Assembly (NCBI RefSeq): GCF_000003195.3
Contig: NC_012870.2
Location: 4,394,501 to 4,458,500, forward strand
DNA length: 64,000 bases
Reading direction: 5' to 3'
Source: Sorghum bicolor
Lineage: Eukaryota; Streptophyta; Magnoliopsida; Poales; Poaceae
A program made the position numbers and the translations under genes. Below are positions 21,740 to 43,927 of the stretch, in pieces. Positions within the stretch are counted from its first letter, which is position 1. Every line of letters starts with the position of its first letter. The notes below the pieces were generated by a model. It did not search any database. It saw only the letters and a program-made list of their open reading frames with translations, and had not been told where the DNA came from.

Positions 21740-24700
21740 GGTTGTCTGAGGAAGCAAGCACCAGTGGAGTACTAATGTACTATGACTCAATTTTCCACAG
21801 CTAACTTCCGGAAACTTGATAAATTTGTTTGGGGGAGCATCGAGACCTCTTGTTGCAGTTGCAGGACTTTCTTATACATCCAGAAAACATTTGGAAGACA
21901 TTTCTCTACTTTGTTTGCATAGTTATAGCACCAAGGCACCAACCTTTTAGATAGGATAGTTGGCACTTGTCACGTGCCTTGTAGATAACGCAATTCCTAA
22001 GCCTAGCATAATGATAATCACAGAATAGTGACCCGTAACATTGGGCTAGTTTTTTTTCTTTCCTGTTTTGCTCCTTAAAGTAAGCTACCTGTAATGTTTG
22101 GATGTCAAGTAGGTTGTGCTTTCATTTTCATCACGTTATCTATTTTAGGAAATGCAAAACCAAGATATCAAGTAACTTTGAAAGAAGAGGACACACAGAA
22201 TGCAGGCCACGAGGGGTGGCAATATAGTACAGAAGGCCATTCAAAGAGCATGTCCAAGTCAAGATACGTCAAAGTATTTGGGGTTGATCTGTCCCCTGAT
22301 AATGTGGCTGTTGCTATTGTTTATTTCGTGCAAGGAGTTTTAGGCCTTTCCAGGCTTGCTGTCAGCTTCTACTTAAAAGACGATCTTCATCTTGAGCCAG
22401 CAGAGGTATGGTGGTGAAAGTCCTCCGTTTGCTTCATCCAGATATTAGTCCATTTCAGTTTTCAATCTCCAGGCATATGTGCGTTTGTTTCACTCGAGCA
22501 TAAGCAGGATGAGTACATCAAGTGCATTCCCTTAGAACTTTTGTTGTGTGAAAAATAAATGTGCATCATGTCTTGGTACAGAGATTAACTTAGTTTGTGT
22601 TTTCTAGACTGCAGTTATATCTGGGTTCTCAGCCTTGCCGTGGTTGGTCAAGCCCCTCTATGGCTTCATCAGGTTTCACCAAAATACTGAATATCCTTCC
22701 TACGATCCCTTTCTTTCTGTATATAATATGCACTTAAATGCAATGTTGTACTCTTGCTATTTCCCTATACAGTGATTCCATCCCTCTCTTTGGATATCGA
22801 AGAAGGTCATACCTATTTCTATCAGGCATCCTTGGAGCACTTTCATGGAGTTTGATGGCCACCCTTGTGGATGATAAATACAGTGCAGCACTCTCTATTG
22901 TCCTTGGATCGCTTGCAGTTGCCGTCTCTGATGTTGTAAGTTGGAAAATGCTTGCTTATTTCGGTTCAACTTTTGGATTGTACCTCTCTAACATTTTCTT
23001 TATGCTTTGTTCATTCCATGGAGCTACACTGCAGAGACAGCATATAGGCTGAGAACGAGCATTATGCAACCATGATGTTCTAATTATATTTTCAACTAGT
23101 TTTAAAACCTTTTCTTAATGAACTGCACTGGACAGTGCAAGTTTCTATTAATAAAGTAGGGGGAACACAAGATTCTAGCCCTGGGAAGCTATAATCAGAG
23201 GGGAAAAGCTAAAAAAATACAACACGCTGCTGGTTGGTCAGCCACACTGCATCATAAATGCCATTATCAGAGATGCATCATTCATTCCATTATTATCTTG
23301 TTAAAACAACTCAACTCTGTATGAGTGTCATGTGTGACAACTAATATCTAAAACACCAAAAGTTTTGCATGTGTGCCTTCTGAATTCATATATGTGTTCA
23401 CCACATTTCATGACACAAATATTTGAACTTCTGGTTTGCTTTCAAAATGTAACTGAAAAAACAATTCAGGTGGTTGATTCTATGGTGGTTGAGAGAGCTC
23501 GAGGTGAATCACAGAGTACATCTGGATCTCTCCAGTCGCTATGTTGGGGATCCTCAGCCTTTGGAGGAGTTCTGAGTGCATACTTCAGTGGTTCTTTAGT
23601 GGATACTTATGGCGTAAGGTTGTGTTGTTAATAGACCTGATAACAGCTGATGAAGTTTCTTGGCGTCTAAAGTTCACTGATAAAGTGTTCCCATGAATGC
23701 AGATTTGTTTTCGGTGTTACGGCACTTTTGCCACTGATGACATCTACTGTTGCAGTTCTTGTAAATGAAGATCGCTTAAGTTTGGAGGAATGTTCAGTCT
23801 CACTTTCAGTTTCAAGTTCAGAATTAATTGAGAGCTCTAAGCATCGTGTCATGCAGATTTGGAATTCAGTAAAGCAACCCAGCATATTCCTACCCACCTT
23901 GTTCATATTCCTTTGGCAAGCAACACCGCAATCAGACTCTGCCATGTTTTTCTTCATGTATGTTCACAGACTCATTTTGTCAGCTTAACTGCTAGACTGT
24001 TGTGTTAGATTTATCTCTGAAATCTGTAAAGTCTAATAACTGTTTTTGAGTATTCAAAACGTGACAAAAGAAAGTTTGAATTCTTGCATAGAGCAATTAA
24101 TTCTGAACCTGAAACTGCTGGTGCTGGAAAAGTTTGAATTCTTGCTGATAACTGCTGGTGCTGGATCTGCGTCTAGCTCTGATCTTGGATATCCGAAATT
24201 TGAACAGAAATGTTAAAATTCCCAAATCTAGTGCTGGATCTGCATCAAGCTTGTGTTGATCTTGATAGCAGCGATTGAACAGAAATTATTTCCTTCCATG
24301 CTAAAATTACGGACTCTAGTGCTGGGATTCTAAGCTGGTTTACTGGTACCAGAATTAGTGATCAATTGAAATTCTATGAGATATGGGCTATATAAATTAT
24401 GGTTTACTGCATAGAAAAATCTGAAAATAATTAGATTTGTTGCATGCTTCTTGGCAATGTGAATAAAATATCATATTCATCACATTTCACTCTATATTAA
24501 TATCTCTGTAATGAATTAATATGCTATAAGCTCAAATTTCTTTGTGCTAATTAAGTATGTTGCTTCATATTGCATCTAGATAGAAGCTTATACTCTAGGT
24601 ACATAAAGTCACAACTTGACCATAAAATTGGTATTGCTCTAGTATGTACATTAGAAATCTCTGTATTGACATCTCTTTGAAATGTCTGAATCTTCATCTG

Positions 24701-25865
24701 CTATCTTCTGATGCATTTCAGCACAAATAAGCTCGGGTTTACTCCAGAATTTCTAGGACGTGTTACGCTTGTTACATCTGTTGCATCCTTACTGGGTATC
24801 GGAGTGTATAATTCATTTTTGAAGGAAGTTCCATTGAGGAAAATCTTTCTAGTGACAACAGTTTTAGGCTCTGCTCTTGGAATGACACAGGTCCTCTTCT
24901 GTGCTTACTTGTTCTAGTGTTGCACCTGCAATATATGTTGTAAAATCAAGTTTACTTGTGTATTTTTCAGGTTCTTCTTGTCACTGGGCTCAATCGGAAG
25001 CTTGGCATAAGCGACGAATGGTTCTCCATTGGGGATTCTTTGATTATCACAGTCCTTGGTCAGGTATGAAACACTTTCAGCAACTACATGATTCAAGAAA
25101 TAAGCTTGCATGCTTGGTATTTGAAGTGATATACTAATTGGAGTGAACAAACTCTAAAATTACACTTTTTCTTTTGTCTTGTACTGTAATTCTGTAAGAT
25201 GGTATGCTGCAAAGAGCTGTTTTTGTTCCTGTTCATGAAAATCGTCCTATCAACCTAGTTTCTTTTATATGCCTACCACACATTCTATGATTGGCACAAA
25301 AGACATTAATATTAAAAGAACAGCAAAGGTGTAAACATTGAAAAATAAATAGTAAAAGCACAAATATCAAGACTAAATTAATTGAGGCAGAATATGAACA
25401 TGCTACCAAAGTTGTACAAGAGTTGAATATCCAGATTTAATTATGGCATTCGTTCCTATAGTCCAGGTTTAAATATGATACAATACATTCCGTGGATTTC
25501 ATAAACATTTTAACCATGAAGACATCTCACATCTGGACCTGCACCGTGCTTTTGACACCTTGCATAAACTTGTGTTGTAGGCTTCCTTTATGCCTGTCCT
25601 GGTGTTGGCTGCAAAGTTGTGCCCTCCGGGAGTGGAAGCAACTTTATTTGCCACTTTGATGTCCATTTCTAATGCCGGAGGTGTTGCTGGCGGTCTTGTG
25701 GGCGCGGGTCTAACACAATTACTGGGAGTCAGCAGAGACAACTTTGAAAACCTTGCCCTGCTGATCGCGGTTTGCAATCTCAGTTCCCTGCTACCTCTGC
25801 CTCTTCTGGGTCTCCTGCCAGATGAATCCCCTAATGCAAATGGTGCACAAACAGAAAATGATTGA
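21299..25865 (+). CDS. Plastid folate/biopterin transporter, BT1/FBT family
   Basis: Nine exons encode 569 residues: 21299-21572, 22149-22405, 22608-22672, 22773-22935, 23470-23618, 23703-23957, 24722-24890, 24971-25063 and 25581-25865. All junctions keep phase with GT-AG borders. The first exon is Ala/Pro/Arg/Ser-rich and looks like a chloroplast transit peptide followed by an acidic linker. The core opens with the family block [20 protein letters not shown]. Multiple hydrophobic helices follow, with conserved turns [14 protein letters not shown] and [13 protein letters not shown], then [19 protein letters not shown] and finally [18 protein letters not shown] proteins are major-facilitator-like carriers. 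The characterised plant member (Arabidopsis At2g32040) sits in the chloroplast envelope and moves folates. Substrate here is inferred from the family. Confidence 0.92.
21687..21736 (+). repeat. (GA)25 microsatellite in intron 1 of the transporter gene
   Basis: Fifty bases of uninterrupted GA dinucleotide lie just downstream of exon 1. It is likely length-polymorphic. GA/CT tracts near starts of plant genes can bind BBR/BPC factors, but nothing here proves that role. Confidence 0.97.
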
Positions 25866-27423
25866 TGTTTCTATATCTCCACGCGTCTTTACAAGATGAA
25901 AGGGCATAGAATCATCGGAACAAATGGACATCAGATTGCTTTTGACTTTGGCAGTGCAACTGATAACGTAATAATGCCTAATAAGAACATTGAAGTTGGC
26001 TGCTTTCCTGAAATTTGTGTGCGCCACACCATCACCAATTCACCATCTCTGGGAGCAACTAGCCAACTATATATGTTGGACTAGGAAAGTTGGCTGGTCT
26101 CCTCGCCGAAATCTGCATGGCAGAAAGCAATCAGCTGCTCATGAGCATGTGTGCCTGCATTAGGATCCATCTACGTGTGCAGATGGGCACTGAGATCTGA
26201 GGCTCTGCAGAATACAGGATTATTGGTTATTATAGTTTACTAAATACGGAACGAATTAATCTGTTGTTCTGGCCTGGTCCTTTGTCTAGCCAAGCTTGTA
26301 ACCCTCTATAGTTTACAAAGAAAGAAAGGTTCCTGAAGATGGCATTTCCTGCGCAGTCTGGTAAAGGGTTTTTTAAAAAAAAAATCAAAACGGAGAGATA
26401 AGCATTGTGAGATGAAGAGGTAGGCTGACTATCGTCGAGTGCTGTCCGGGTCCGGTCCATGGCGTTGGCACGGCCGATCCCTGCGGCCCTGCCTCTGACG
26501 GCCCACGAACTACGGGAGGATTTCAGGATTAGGGATCGGTTGGGTAGGGCCTTGTTTAGTTCTAAAAAAAATTACAAAATAAACACTATACTTTCATTTG
26601 TATTTAACAAATATTATCCAATCTAGACTTACTAGGCTCAAAAGATTTATCTCATAAATTACAGGTAATTAGTTATTTTTTATCTATATTTAATGCTCCA
26701 TACATGTGTCACAAGATTCGATGTGGCGAAAAAAAAATTTTTAGAAACTAAACAAGGCCAAGAAGGGGAAAAAATACCTCGATGCTTTTGCGTTTCGGAA
26801 TTCATTCACGTACGTATGATTACTACGTGCACGTGCCTTGGTGGTTTTGCAGACTGAATATATCACAACAAATCACTAGTTAACAACTGAATATATCATG
26901 TTTGCATCCCAGAAAAGAAAAAAGATCATATTCGTTGTCCTAATATTCACCCTTGTTAAGCTCGAGAGGAAGAAGTCAGAATGCTTCCTCCTCCCTCTGA
27001 CACAAAGAAACTTATGGTAAGTTTATTCACCTTGGTCCGTTGAAGACCAGGCACATCTGCCCCCAACTTTCATGAGATACAGCAGGGCAGGTGAGCCAGC
27101 CTTCGACGGGTCTAGGGAAATTATTCAGCAGTCAGCCAGCACAAGACAGTTTCAGCTATCCCACTAACAGCTTTACAACAGCAGTGGATGCCCATACTAT
27201 GTCCTAGCAACTAAATAAGGATGTATCTAAATCCCCCGTCCTAAAATTTAGCCAACTCCTTTCCAAGTAATACAACAAACAATTCAACAACGGAATATAA
27301 ATTGAGTGTGGATACATGGAAACCCTCTGCTGCTATCACCAAGAGCCTGCATTCTCTCCTGATAGCAGGATGCCCACGCACATTAAACTTTGCGTGTGGA
27401 TTTCCAGCAACTAAGCAACCCAG
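25866..27423. other. Convergent intergenic region
   Basis: The region holds the 3' ends of the transporter (+) and exoribonuclease (-) genes and one MITE at 26548. No other gene was seen. Confidence 0.5.
26548..26759 (+). repeat. GGCCTTGTTTAG-family MITE
   Basis: A shortened copy (about 212 bp) runs from GGCCTTGTTTAGTTC to AACTAAACAAGGCC with termini nearly perfectly inverted. It lacks some internal bases around the usual TGTGTAATTAG block. Confidence 0.88.
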
Positions 27424-37102
<9,679 letters not shown>

Positions 37103-37514
37103 CTCCGACTGACCTGCTCTGCCGCCGGATCTCCTCCTTTCTCTGGCCTCCCTCTCGCGGGGCGGCGCTTCTGCGAGCTCCTAGCGCCGCAGTGGCGTGC
37201 GGTGGTTGCTGCCTCCTTTTTGGTTCGATCTGGGGGAACGGAGGAAGGGTGAGGCCTGCGGGGGGAGGAGCGCGACGGCCTCGCGCGTGCGTGCGGGCGG
37301 CGGGTCGGCGGGTTGGGCTTCCGTCTCGGCCACTGCGGCTGGGGAGCTGTGTGGCTTCTAGCCCGATCCGGGAAGGCTGATGATGGGCTGCAGTAACTAC
37401 GACCTGCAAAATCTGCAAGAGAGGACTGGACGGAGGAGGAAGAAGTACGACCGTACGATGCGTATCTTCCACGGTCAGGATCGCAACGTGGCGCCTTTTA
37501 AACAATATATGCTC
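37103..37514. promoter_or_regulatory. XRN4 upstream region
   Basis: The GC-rich stretch before the XRN4 start probably holds its leader and promoter. Open frames here on both strands reflect GC content rather than genes. No TATA box was located. Confidence 0.35.
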
Positions 37515-37905
37515 AAACCTTGTTTAGTTCGGAAAAAGATTTTTTACTGTACCACGTTTTGTAACAATTAGACTCTGTTTGGTTTTCCTTGCTAAATTTT
37601 AGCCAACTAAATTTTAATCAATTTAGTAGCTAAAGTTCTAAATACATTGACTAAAAAGGAGTTAGAATAGTTTAATCCCACTAGTCACCCAAGAGTAGCT
37701 AAAATAATTTTAGCAAGAGAAACAAAACAGGGTCTTAGTGTCCAAACATAGATTAACTAGCCTTAAAAAATCTATCTCGCAAAAATACATGCAAACTGTA
37801 TAATTAATTATGTTTAAATTTATATTTAATGCTTGATGTATGTGTCTAAACATTCGATGTGATTGAGTGAAAAGTTTTTGGATGAGAAGAGAACTAAACA
37901 GGACC
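37515..37905 (+). repeat. GGCCTTGTTTAG-family MITE interrupted by a second MITE
   Basis: The outer element runs from ACCTTGTTTAGTTCGG to GAACTAAACAGGACC. It is split by an inner Tourist-like MITE at 37571-37734. The order of insertion is therefore outer first, inner second. Confidence 0.85.
37571..37734. repeat. Inner Tourist-like MITE (GACTCTGTTTGG type)
   Basis: Termini GACTCTGTTTGGTTTTCCTT and the inverse ending AAAACAGGGTC enclose 164 bp flanked by TTA (37568-37570 and 37735-37737). Subterminal TTGCTAAATTTTAGCC also pairs with the other end. Confidence 0.9.
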
Positions 37906-38324
37906 TCAGAGTCGGAGAAAGGTATTAAACGAAGCACTCTCAAAATCTCGACAATTTCTATAATGAAATGCCTAAACAAAATGATGATGAAGTGCAAAAT
38001 CTTTATACCAAGTTACCAACCACTCGGAGTGATGCCAAATATATATAGAGTTGTAAGCGAAAACTAAAGTTTATGTAAGGTAGTGTAGTGGCACTAGCCG
38101 GTAGTGAGCGAAAGCTAAGGTCATAGCTCGCTACTAGGGATGGTGGAGTACGATCGTGGTAGGATATAAAAATACTCAAAAAGAAAGGACACAATTAAGA
38201 AACGAACTACGAGATAGTAACAAAGGAGATGATAGAGGGGTGCAAAGGATGTTAGAGGAATAAAAAAAGAAAGAAAAGGCTGCATGGGTTTGACAGAATG
38301 TCAAGGGAAAATAAAGTAATTAAA

Positions 38325-38440
38325 GCTTGTTCGCTTGGCTGATAAGCCATGGCTAAAAACAGTGTTCGTTGATTTGTTATGAAATAAAAATATTATTGAA
38401 TGACTGACATATTTAGCAAATAAGCTCAAGCGAACGGGCT
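38325..38440. repeat. GCTTGTTCGCTTGG-family MITE
   Basis: Inverted termini GCTTGTTCGCTTGGCTGATAA and TAAGCTCAAGCGAACGGGC enclose a short AT-rich loop. This is the best copy of the family also seen at 17634 and 17021. Confidence 0.7.
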
Positions 38441-38678
38441 AGGAAGTGCCAACTGTCAAAGCCAGATCTGCAATTCATGTACATAGTTGTGTTTACCTAC
38501 CACATATATATAGTGATAATTAATGTCGGGTTTAAGCTTGAGATCCAAATTTAATAGTGTGCAGACAAAGGGACATATTATACTTGATATCAACCTTAAA
38601 TCTAAAGGGTTGTCCTCTAACTTTTCATGATTAAGGGCTCTATAGTGTCGATGTTGCAGGGTAAAAGATCACTCCTAA

Positions 38679-38913
38679 GGCCTTGTTCAGTTCCAACATT
38701 TTTTGAGTTTTTTTGGATATTGTAGCACTTTTGTTTTATTTTATAATTATTGTCCAATCAAGGGCTCACTAGGCTCAAAAGATTCATCTCGTGATTTATA
38801 TGTAAATTGTTTTGTTTTTGTCTATATTTAATGCTTCATACATGTACCGCAATATTCAATGTGACAGAGAATCTTGAAAAGTTTTTTTGTTTTGGGGTGA
38901 ACTAAACAAGGCC
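38679..38913 (+). repeat. GGCCTTGTTTAG-family MITE with TAA target duplication
   Basis: A 235-bp complete copy runs from GGCCTTGTTCAGTTCC to GAACTAAACAAGGCC and is flanked by perfect TAA repeats (38676-38678, 38914-38916). It defines the family's true ends. Confidence 0.95.
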
Positions 38914-40617
38914 TAATTGTTGGCTTTGCAATACGTTTTGCTACACACTACTGTTAATGAAAAAGGCATTACGTAGAAATAGAAACACCAATAGAGTTGA
39001 GGTTGGATCATGGAGCTTAAAGCCGGATAGATTAAAGCCGAATAGATTGGTTGTTGGACTTGCATTCAGAATAGAAATGGTTAAGCCATCAAACCACTTT
39101 CAATGTTGTTGACGTACACGGTAAAATTGATACAAAATCATCCACGGGTGAAAAGCATTCATTATCTTTTACATTTATTCTGAGGGAAACGGCAACCACT
39201 TTTACACTATTCACCGGAATCATATAGTACGTATATATTATATAAATATGTATTCATTTATTCATCCATGTTCTCCAGATTTCATATCTTTTGATCCATA
39301 ATTTGGAAGCTGATTCATTGACTTTTTGCGTCACTGGTTGAATTAAACTGTCACTTTTTTGAAATAACCACATAATGCATCTTACTATTGTTCAATAAAG
39401 TAACGGTTCACTTCTTTATTTTGAAAGTATAACTCGTTATGTTTTTTTTCTATAAACATGGCTTTCTTCTATACACCTAGTGTCTAGGTACGCTTAAAAA
39501 ATTCTGTATGTCTAGAAGAAAGTAGAAAGATTATAATTCAAAATGAAGGAAGTGTCAATTTATAAGGATTCAAGTTAAGAAAAACACTTTCTTATACAGG
39601 TGGATAACACTTTCTTATGCGTCAACCATACACAGATAGCACCGAGAATGATGGCCGGCACCGAGCGCTAGAAAAAAAACAAGCAAGAAGGAGACTAAAG
39701 TAAGATCTATGAGGCAAAAGACTAAAGTAGACGTGAAGATGAAAACAAAGGAAACTAGAGCAGAAAAGGTGAAAGGCTCCTAGTCCAGCTTCTCAAAAGA
39801 ATGAAGAAGCCATATGATGTTGAGGGATGTTCTATCACTATACAACGACTGTCTTCACGTACGAAGGGAACTAAAATAGAAGTAAAGCAGCAAATGGAGA
39901 AATCTAGGTACATGGGAAGGGCTCCCCATGGCCACACACTTGAACGCCATGCTGAGTTGTCCAAAAAAAATGGCCATGCTGAAGCCTTCCCACGGGCATT
40001 TCAGTGGACGGTCATCGGTGTGAGAAGAACTTCCTGCAACAGCCTTTCTCTCTGGGCAGATATCATTCACTCTTTTTTTTTTTGAACGTAGATATTATCA
40101 TTCATTTTATGTAGAGACAGCGCCAGTTTTGTGCCAAAACTCATGGAACAACCTTCAATGGTACACGCATACATTTCCTTGAGCTTTAGAGATTTGTGGG
40201 AGCCCCTCCTCTGTACCTAGACTTCTCCATTTGTTGCTTTAATTATATTTTAGCTCAATGTACCTAGATTCCTCTGTTTGATGCCAGAGTTTTTTTTTTG
40301 CTAATAATTCTAAGATTATCTGTTGCCACGTCAACATAGCAAGGGTCCGTTTGCTGTCGTAGATCTGTTTCTGCTGTTAGCTGCCGGCCGCCTGCCAGAT
40401 TGGGGCTTGGGCATGTTGCGTCGCTTTGTTGCTATCAGGGCTTGATTGAGCTTGCAACTAAAATTGCCCGCCTGGTGCGTCAGCGTCATGCTGGAGATCC
40501 CACTGGAGAACGAACATCTGCTCTGCCGAGCAGCCCTGGAAGCTGGTACGGAGGCCGGTGAAGCAGCACACACATTTCTGACGAGTTGGTTTTTTTCTGT
40601 TCAAGTTCAACGACTTA

Positions 40618-40874
40618 GGGGATGTTTGGTTGCTAGCCATAGTTTACCACAACTAATTTTAGGCAAGTGTGGCAAGCCACAAAAAATGTGGCTAGCAAAT
40701 TGGTTGCCACACTTTGCCATGCCTAAAGGAATCTTGCCACACTTTTTAACTCTATGACATGTGGAGCCCAAAAGAATCATGCCTAAACTTAGTTGTCAAC
40801 CAAACACTTGCCAACTTGGTCAAACTTGCCTAAGGTGAAGTGTGACAAAGTATGGCTAGCAACCAAACAGCCCC
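40618..40874. repeat. Tourist-like MITE (GGGGATGTTTGGTTGCTAGCC type)
   Basis: The 257-bp element has long inverted termini, GGGGATGTTTGGTTGCTAGC against GCTAGCAACCAAACAGCCCC. It has TTA target duplications at 40615-40617 and 40875-40877. Confidence 0.93.
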
Positions 40875-40950
40875 TTAGCCGGCCTCGAAGGTTTCTTCCC
40901 AATCGTTTGTCCATGGTAGGCCTCCGGCTAACTACACTACACCGTAACTA

Positions 40951-41186
40951 GGGTCGTTCCGAGAAGATTTCAGATTTCAGTATTGTAGCATTTTCGTTTT
41001 TATTTGATAAATATTATTCAATCATGAACTAACTAAGCTCAAAAAATTATTCTCGTGATTTACAGATAAATTGTATAATTAGTTTTTATTTTCGTCTATA
41101 TCTAGTGCTTCATGTATGTTTTCCAAGATTTGATTTGACGGAGCATCTTGAAAAGTTTTTGGTTTTGGGTTGAGCTAAACAAGGCC
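40951..41186 (+). repeat. GGCCTTGTTTAG-family MITE with CTA target duplication
   Basis: The left terminus is degenerate (GGGTCGTTCCG) while the right is intact (AGCTAAACAAGGCC). CTA flanks both sides (40948-40950, 41187-41189). The family core is present. Confidence 0.85.
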
Positions 41187-41745
41187 CTAGTAGAAGACGT
41201 GAAATGTTGAAGAATCTGTGGAGCATGGGGACACAATCTTGTTCCTGTACCGCAGTCACAACGTCCAGAATCCTTATCACAACCATAGATTCATACTAGT
41301 AATCGTAGCTCCTCGGCCTTAGCGACCACCGCCATTAACGCCAGTGATCTCCTCGACGGCCATCACACCATGGCTACCAAGTAGCATCCATAAAACTGCT
41401 GCACACATATCAATACGGCCGGCCCGGACACCCCCACCACGAAGGCACCGGACGGCGGACGCGAACGATCCATGGAAGGAGACGCGGATGAATCTAGCCT
41501 GAATCTTCGACGCCCCAATGAGCAGCCCAAGAGCCCAGCCGAGGCCACCCAACTTGCTGAGTCTGCCGCCGCCCAGCCGCAGGCCGCAGCCATCGGCCGG
41601 TCTCAGCCTCAACTCCCGAGCTGAATCTGACACCATCTCCCCCCCGCTTTCCGTTACCGCCATCAATTCAAATCAAATCGTTCCCGCCGCAAAAGCAAGC
41701 GGCGGCGACGGCGAGGCGCCTCTCTCGCCCGCTCCGGCTCCCCGC

Positions 41746-41752
41746 TATAAAT
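41746..41752 (+). promoter_or_regulatory. TATA box of the cysteine protease gene
   Basis: TATAAAT lies 106 bp before the ATG at 41852, in a GC-rich promoter. This gives a leader of about 75 bases. Confidence 0.75.
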
Positions 41753-41851
41753 ACGGCTCCTCCCTCGTCGTCCCAACCCATCAGCTCACACTCCAGCAGC
41801 CGAGTGATCGAGCTCCCCAGTCGCTAGTAGGAGGTTGCAGGCACTTGCAGG

Positions 41852-42997
41852 ATGGCGCAGCTCGCTAAGACTAAGACGACGCTTCTCCTTGTGGCCCTGC
41901 TGGCGGTCGTTTCGGCAGTGGAGCTGTGCCGCGCCATCGAGTTCGACGAGCGGGACCTGGCGTCGGACGAGGCGCTGTGGGACCTGTACGAGCGGTGGCA
42001 GACGCACCATCGGGTGCACCGGCACCACGGCGAGAAGGGCCGCCGGTTCGGGACCTTCAAGGAGAACGTGCGCTTCATCCACGCGCACAACAAGCGCGGC
42101 GACCGACCGTCCTACCGCCTCCGCCTGAACCGCTTCGGCGACATGGGCCCCGAGGAGTTCCGGTCCACGTTCGCCGACTCCCGCATCAACGACCTCCGCC
42201 GGTACCGAGAGTCCTCCCCCGCGGCGACGGCCGTGCCGGGGTTCATGTACGACGACGCCACCGACGTGCCGCGGTCCGTGGACTGGCGTCAGCATGGCGC
42301 GGTGACCGCCGTCAAGAACCAGGGCCGCTGCGGCAGCTGCTGGGCCTTCTCCACGGTGGTGGCCGTGGAAGGCATCAACGCGATCCGGACGGGGAGCCTG
42401 GTGTCGCTGTCGGAGCAGGAGCTGGTCGACTGCGACACGGCCGAGAACGGTTGCCAGGGCGGGCTCATGGAGAACGCCTTCGACTTCATCAAGTCCTACG
42501 GCGGCATCACCACCGAGTCCGCGTACCCGTACCGCGCCTCCAACGGCACCTGCGACGGCATGCGAGCCCGGCGCGGGCGGGTGCATGTGTCGATCGACGG
42601 CCACCAGATGGTGCCGACGGGCAGCGAGGACGCGCTGGCCAAGGCGGTGGCGCGCCAGCCGGTGTCCGTGGCCATCGACGCGGGGGGCCAGGCCTTCCAG
42701 TTCTACTCGGAGGGCGTGTTCACGGGCGACTGCGGCACGGACCTGGACCACGGCGTCGCGGTGGTCGGCTACGGCGTCAGCGACGTCGACGGCACGCCCT
42801 ACTGGATCGTCAAGAACTCGTGGGGACCCTCGTGGGGCGAGGGCGGCTACATCAGGATGCAGCGCGGCGCCGGCAACGGCGGCCTCTGCGGCATCGCCAT
42901 GGAGGCGTCCTTCCCCATCAAGACCTCGCACAACCCGGCGCGCAAGCCCCGCCGCGCGCTCATCGATCTCCAGGGACACCTCCGATCCTCCCAGTGA
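41852..42997 (+). CDS. Papain-like cysteine protease, EP-B/SEN102 type
   Basis: An intronless frame of 381 residues encodes a complete C1A preproprotease. A signal peptide (about 1-28, ending LCRA) precedes an I29 inhibitor prodomain. Its ERFNIN motif has exact spacing at E61, R65, F69, N72, I76 and N80. The mature enzyme begins near VPRSVDW (139-145). Catalytic residues are Gln157, Cys163 (CGSCWAF), His300 ([10 protein letters not shown]) and Asn322 (KNSWG). The GCxGG and GCQGGLM blocks are intact. Barley EP-B enzymes digest seed storage proteins after gibberellin signalling. This gene resembles them strongly in its prodomain. The tail (after about 360) is basic, [18 protein letters not shown], with neither a KDEL signal nor a granulin domain. 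Role in the grain is inferred. Confidence 0.94.
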   Translation: MAQLAKTKTTLLLVALLAVVSAVELCRAIEFDERDLASDEALWDLYERWQTHHRVHRHHGEKGRRFGTFKENVRFIHAHNKRGDRPSYRLRLNRFGDMGPEEFRSTFADSRINDLRRYRESSPAATAVPGFMYDDATDVPRSVDWRQHGAVTAVKNQGRCGSCWAFSTVVAVEGINAIRTGSLVSLSEQELVDCDTAENGCQGGLMENAFDFIKSYGGITTESAYPYRASNGTCDGMRARRGRVHVSIDGHQMVPTGSEDALAKAVARQPVSVAIDAGGQAFQFYSEGVFTGDCGTDLDHGVAVVGYGVSDVDGTPYWIVKNSWGPSWGEGGYIRMQRGAGNGGLCGIAMEASFPIKTSHNPARKPRRALIDLQGHLRSSQ

Positions 42998-43927
42998 CTG
43001 GCATGTTGTGAGACGTAACGTAAGCATACGTTGCCAGGATCAGGGTGACATACTACTAGTGTTTGCTTGTACCGTTATCGATTGGGTTGTACTGATGACG
43101 TTTTAATTTCATTATGCCGGTCTCGATCAGAGACGATATATATGTGATAGATAGAATAAAGTATAGCGGCGCGTGTGCAACAAGGTAGGATTAGGCGTGA
43201 TATCAAAGTTGTGCTTGTAGTCCTAATGTAATGTAATGTAATGTAATACGGTGTGTCATATGCACCGGGGTATGGTATATTGAAAGGCGCTATGCGTAAG
43301 CTAGCAGTTGTTGCATTTGCAATTTTGCATTGTACATTTACATTTACATTTGCATTTGCATGTGTTCCTCTGCCATCGGTAGCGTGTGAGCTGTGGCTTT
43401 CGCAGAGGATTGATCTCCTTTCAATTCGGCCAGTTGAATCAGGAGTATAAGCGGAAATGTTTAAATCAGGCTGAATTTAAATATTTGACAAATATGTTTA
43501 CTTGTGCGACACTTTTCATGGACTGGGCTGGATTCAGATAGGCCGCGTGGGAGAGAGCGGTAGCAGGCCTCGTTTATTTCGTGGACATAAAAATGTGTCT
43601 GCCCAGGCAGCGTTTCTGGGCCGATTGGCCGAAGCAAATAGGGAACCCTCCCCATCATGCGATGATCTTTTGAATGGGAAAAATAGTAGAGCGAACCTAA
43701 TAAGGGGGAAGCTGTATGCATGCCTATGCGTGCATCATATATAGAGTTGCAGTTAGCACATCATGAACTTCGATATCAGGACACCCCCTAAAAAAGATAG
43801 CCAAGCTAAAGCGTCACTACATCTTCACCGAGATGATGGTGCTTGATCTGGTGACTCTAGGTTTCTGCCATGTAATAATGTTTAGTTTTAATCATGCTTC
43901 ATATAGAACCTCAACAATAAAATATTA
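42998..43927. other. 3' flank of the protease gene with short simple repeats
   Basis: It contains (TAATG)5 at about 43224-43248 and an imperfect hexamer run of CATTTA/CATTTG units at about 43314-43362. No further gene was seen. Confidence 0.6.

Larger units (their letters stand above)
37906..41740. other. Repeat-rich intergenic region, no gene recognised
   Basis: Four MITEs are listed separately within it. The open frame at 39801-40085 and the GC-rich patch at 40330-40600 have no recognisable domain or convincing splice signals. Confidence 0.45.

Noticed and set aside
21108..21761. Minus-strand frame with a long Ser-Leu repeat
   Set aside because: The Ser-Leu run is only the translation of the (GA)25 microsatellite, and the rest is antisense to exon 1 of the transporter.
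39801..40085. 94-residue open frame in the MITE-rich gap
   Set aside because: It has no recognised domain, no splice context and ordinary intergenic composition.
41786..43027. 413-residue open frame antisense to the cysteine protease
   Set aside because: The sequence is extremely GC-rich and third-position bias of the sense gene keeps the opposite strand open. Its translation (His/Arg/Val/Ala-rich) has no domain.
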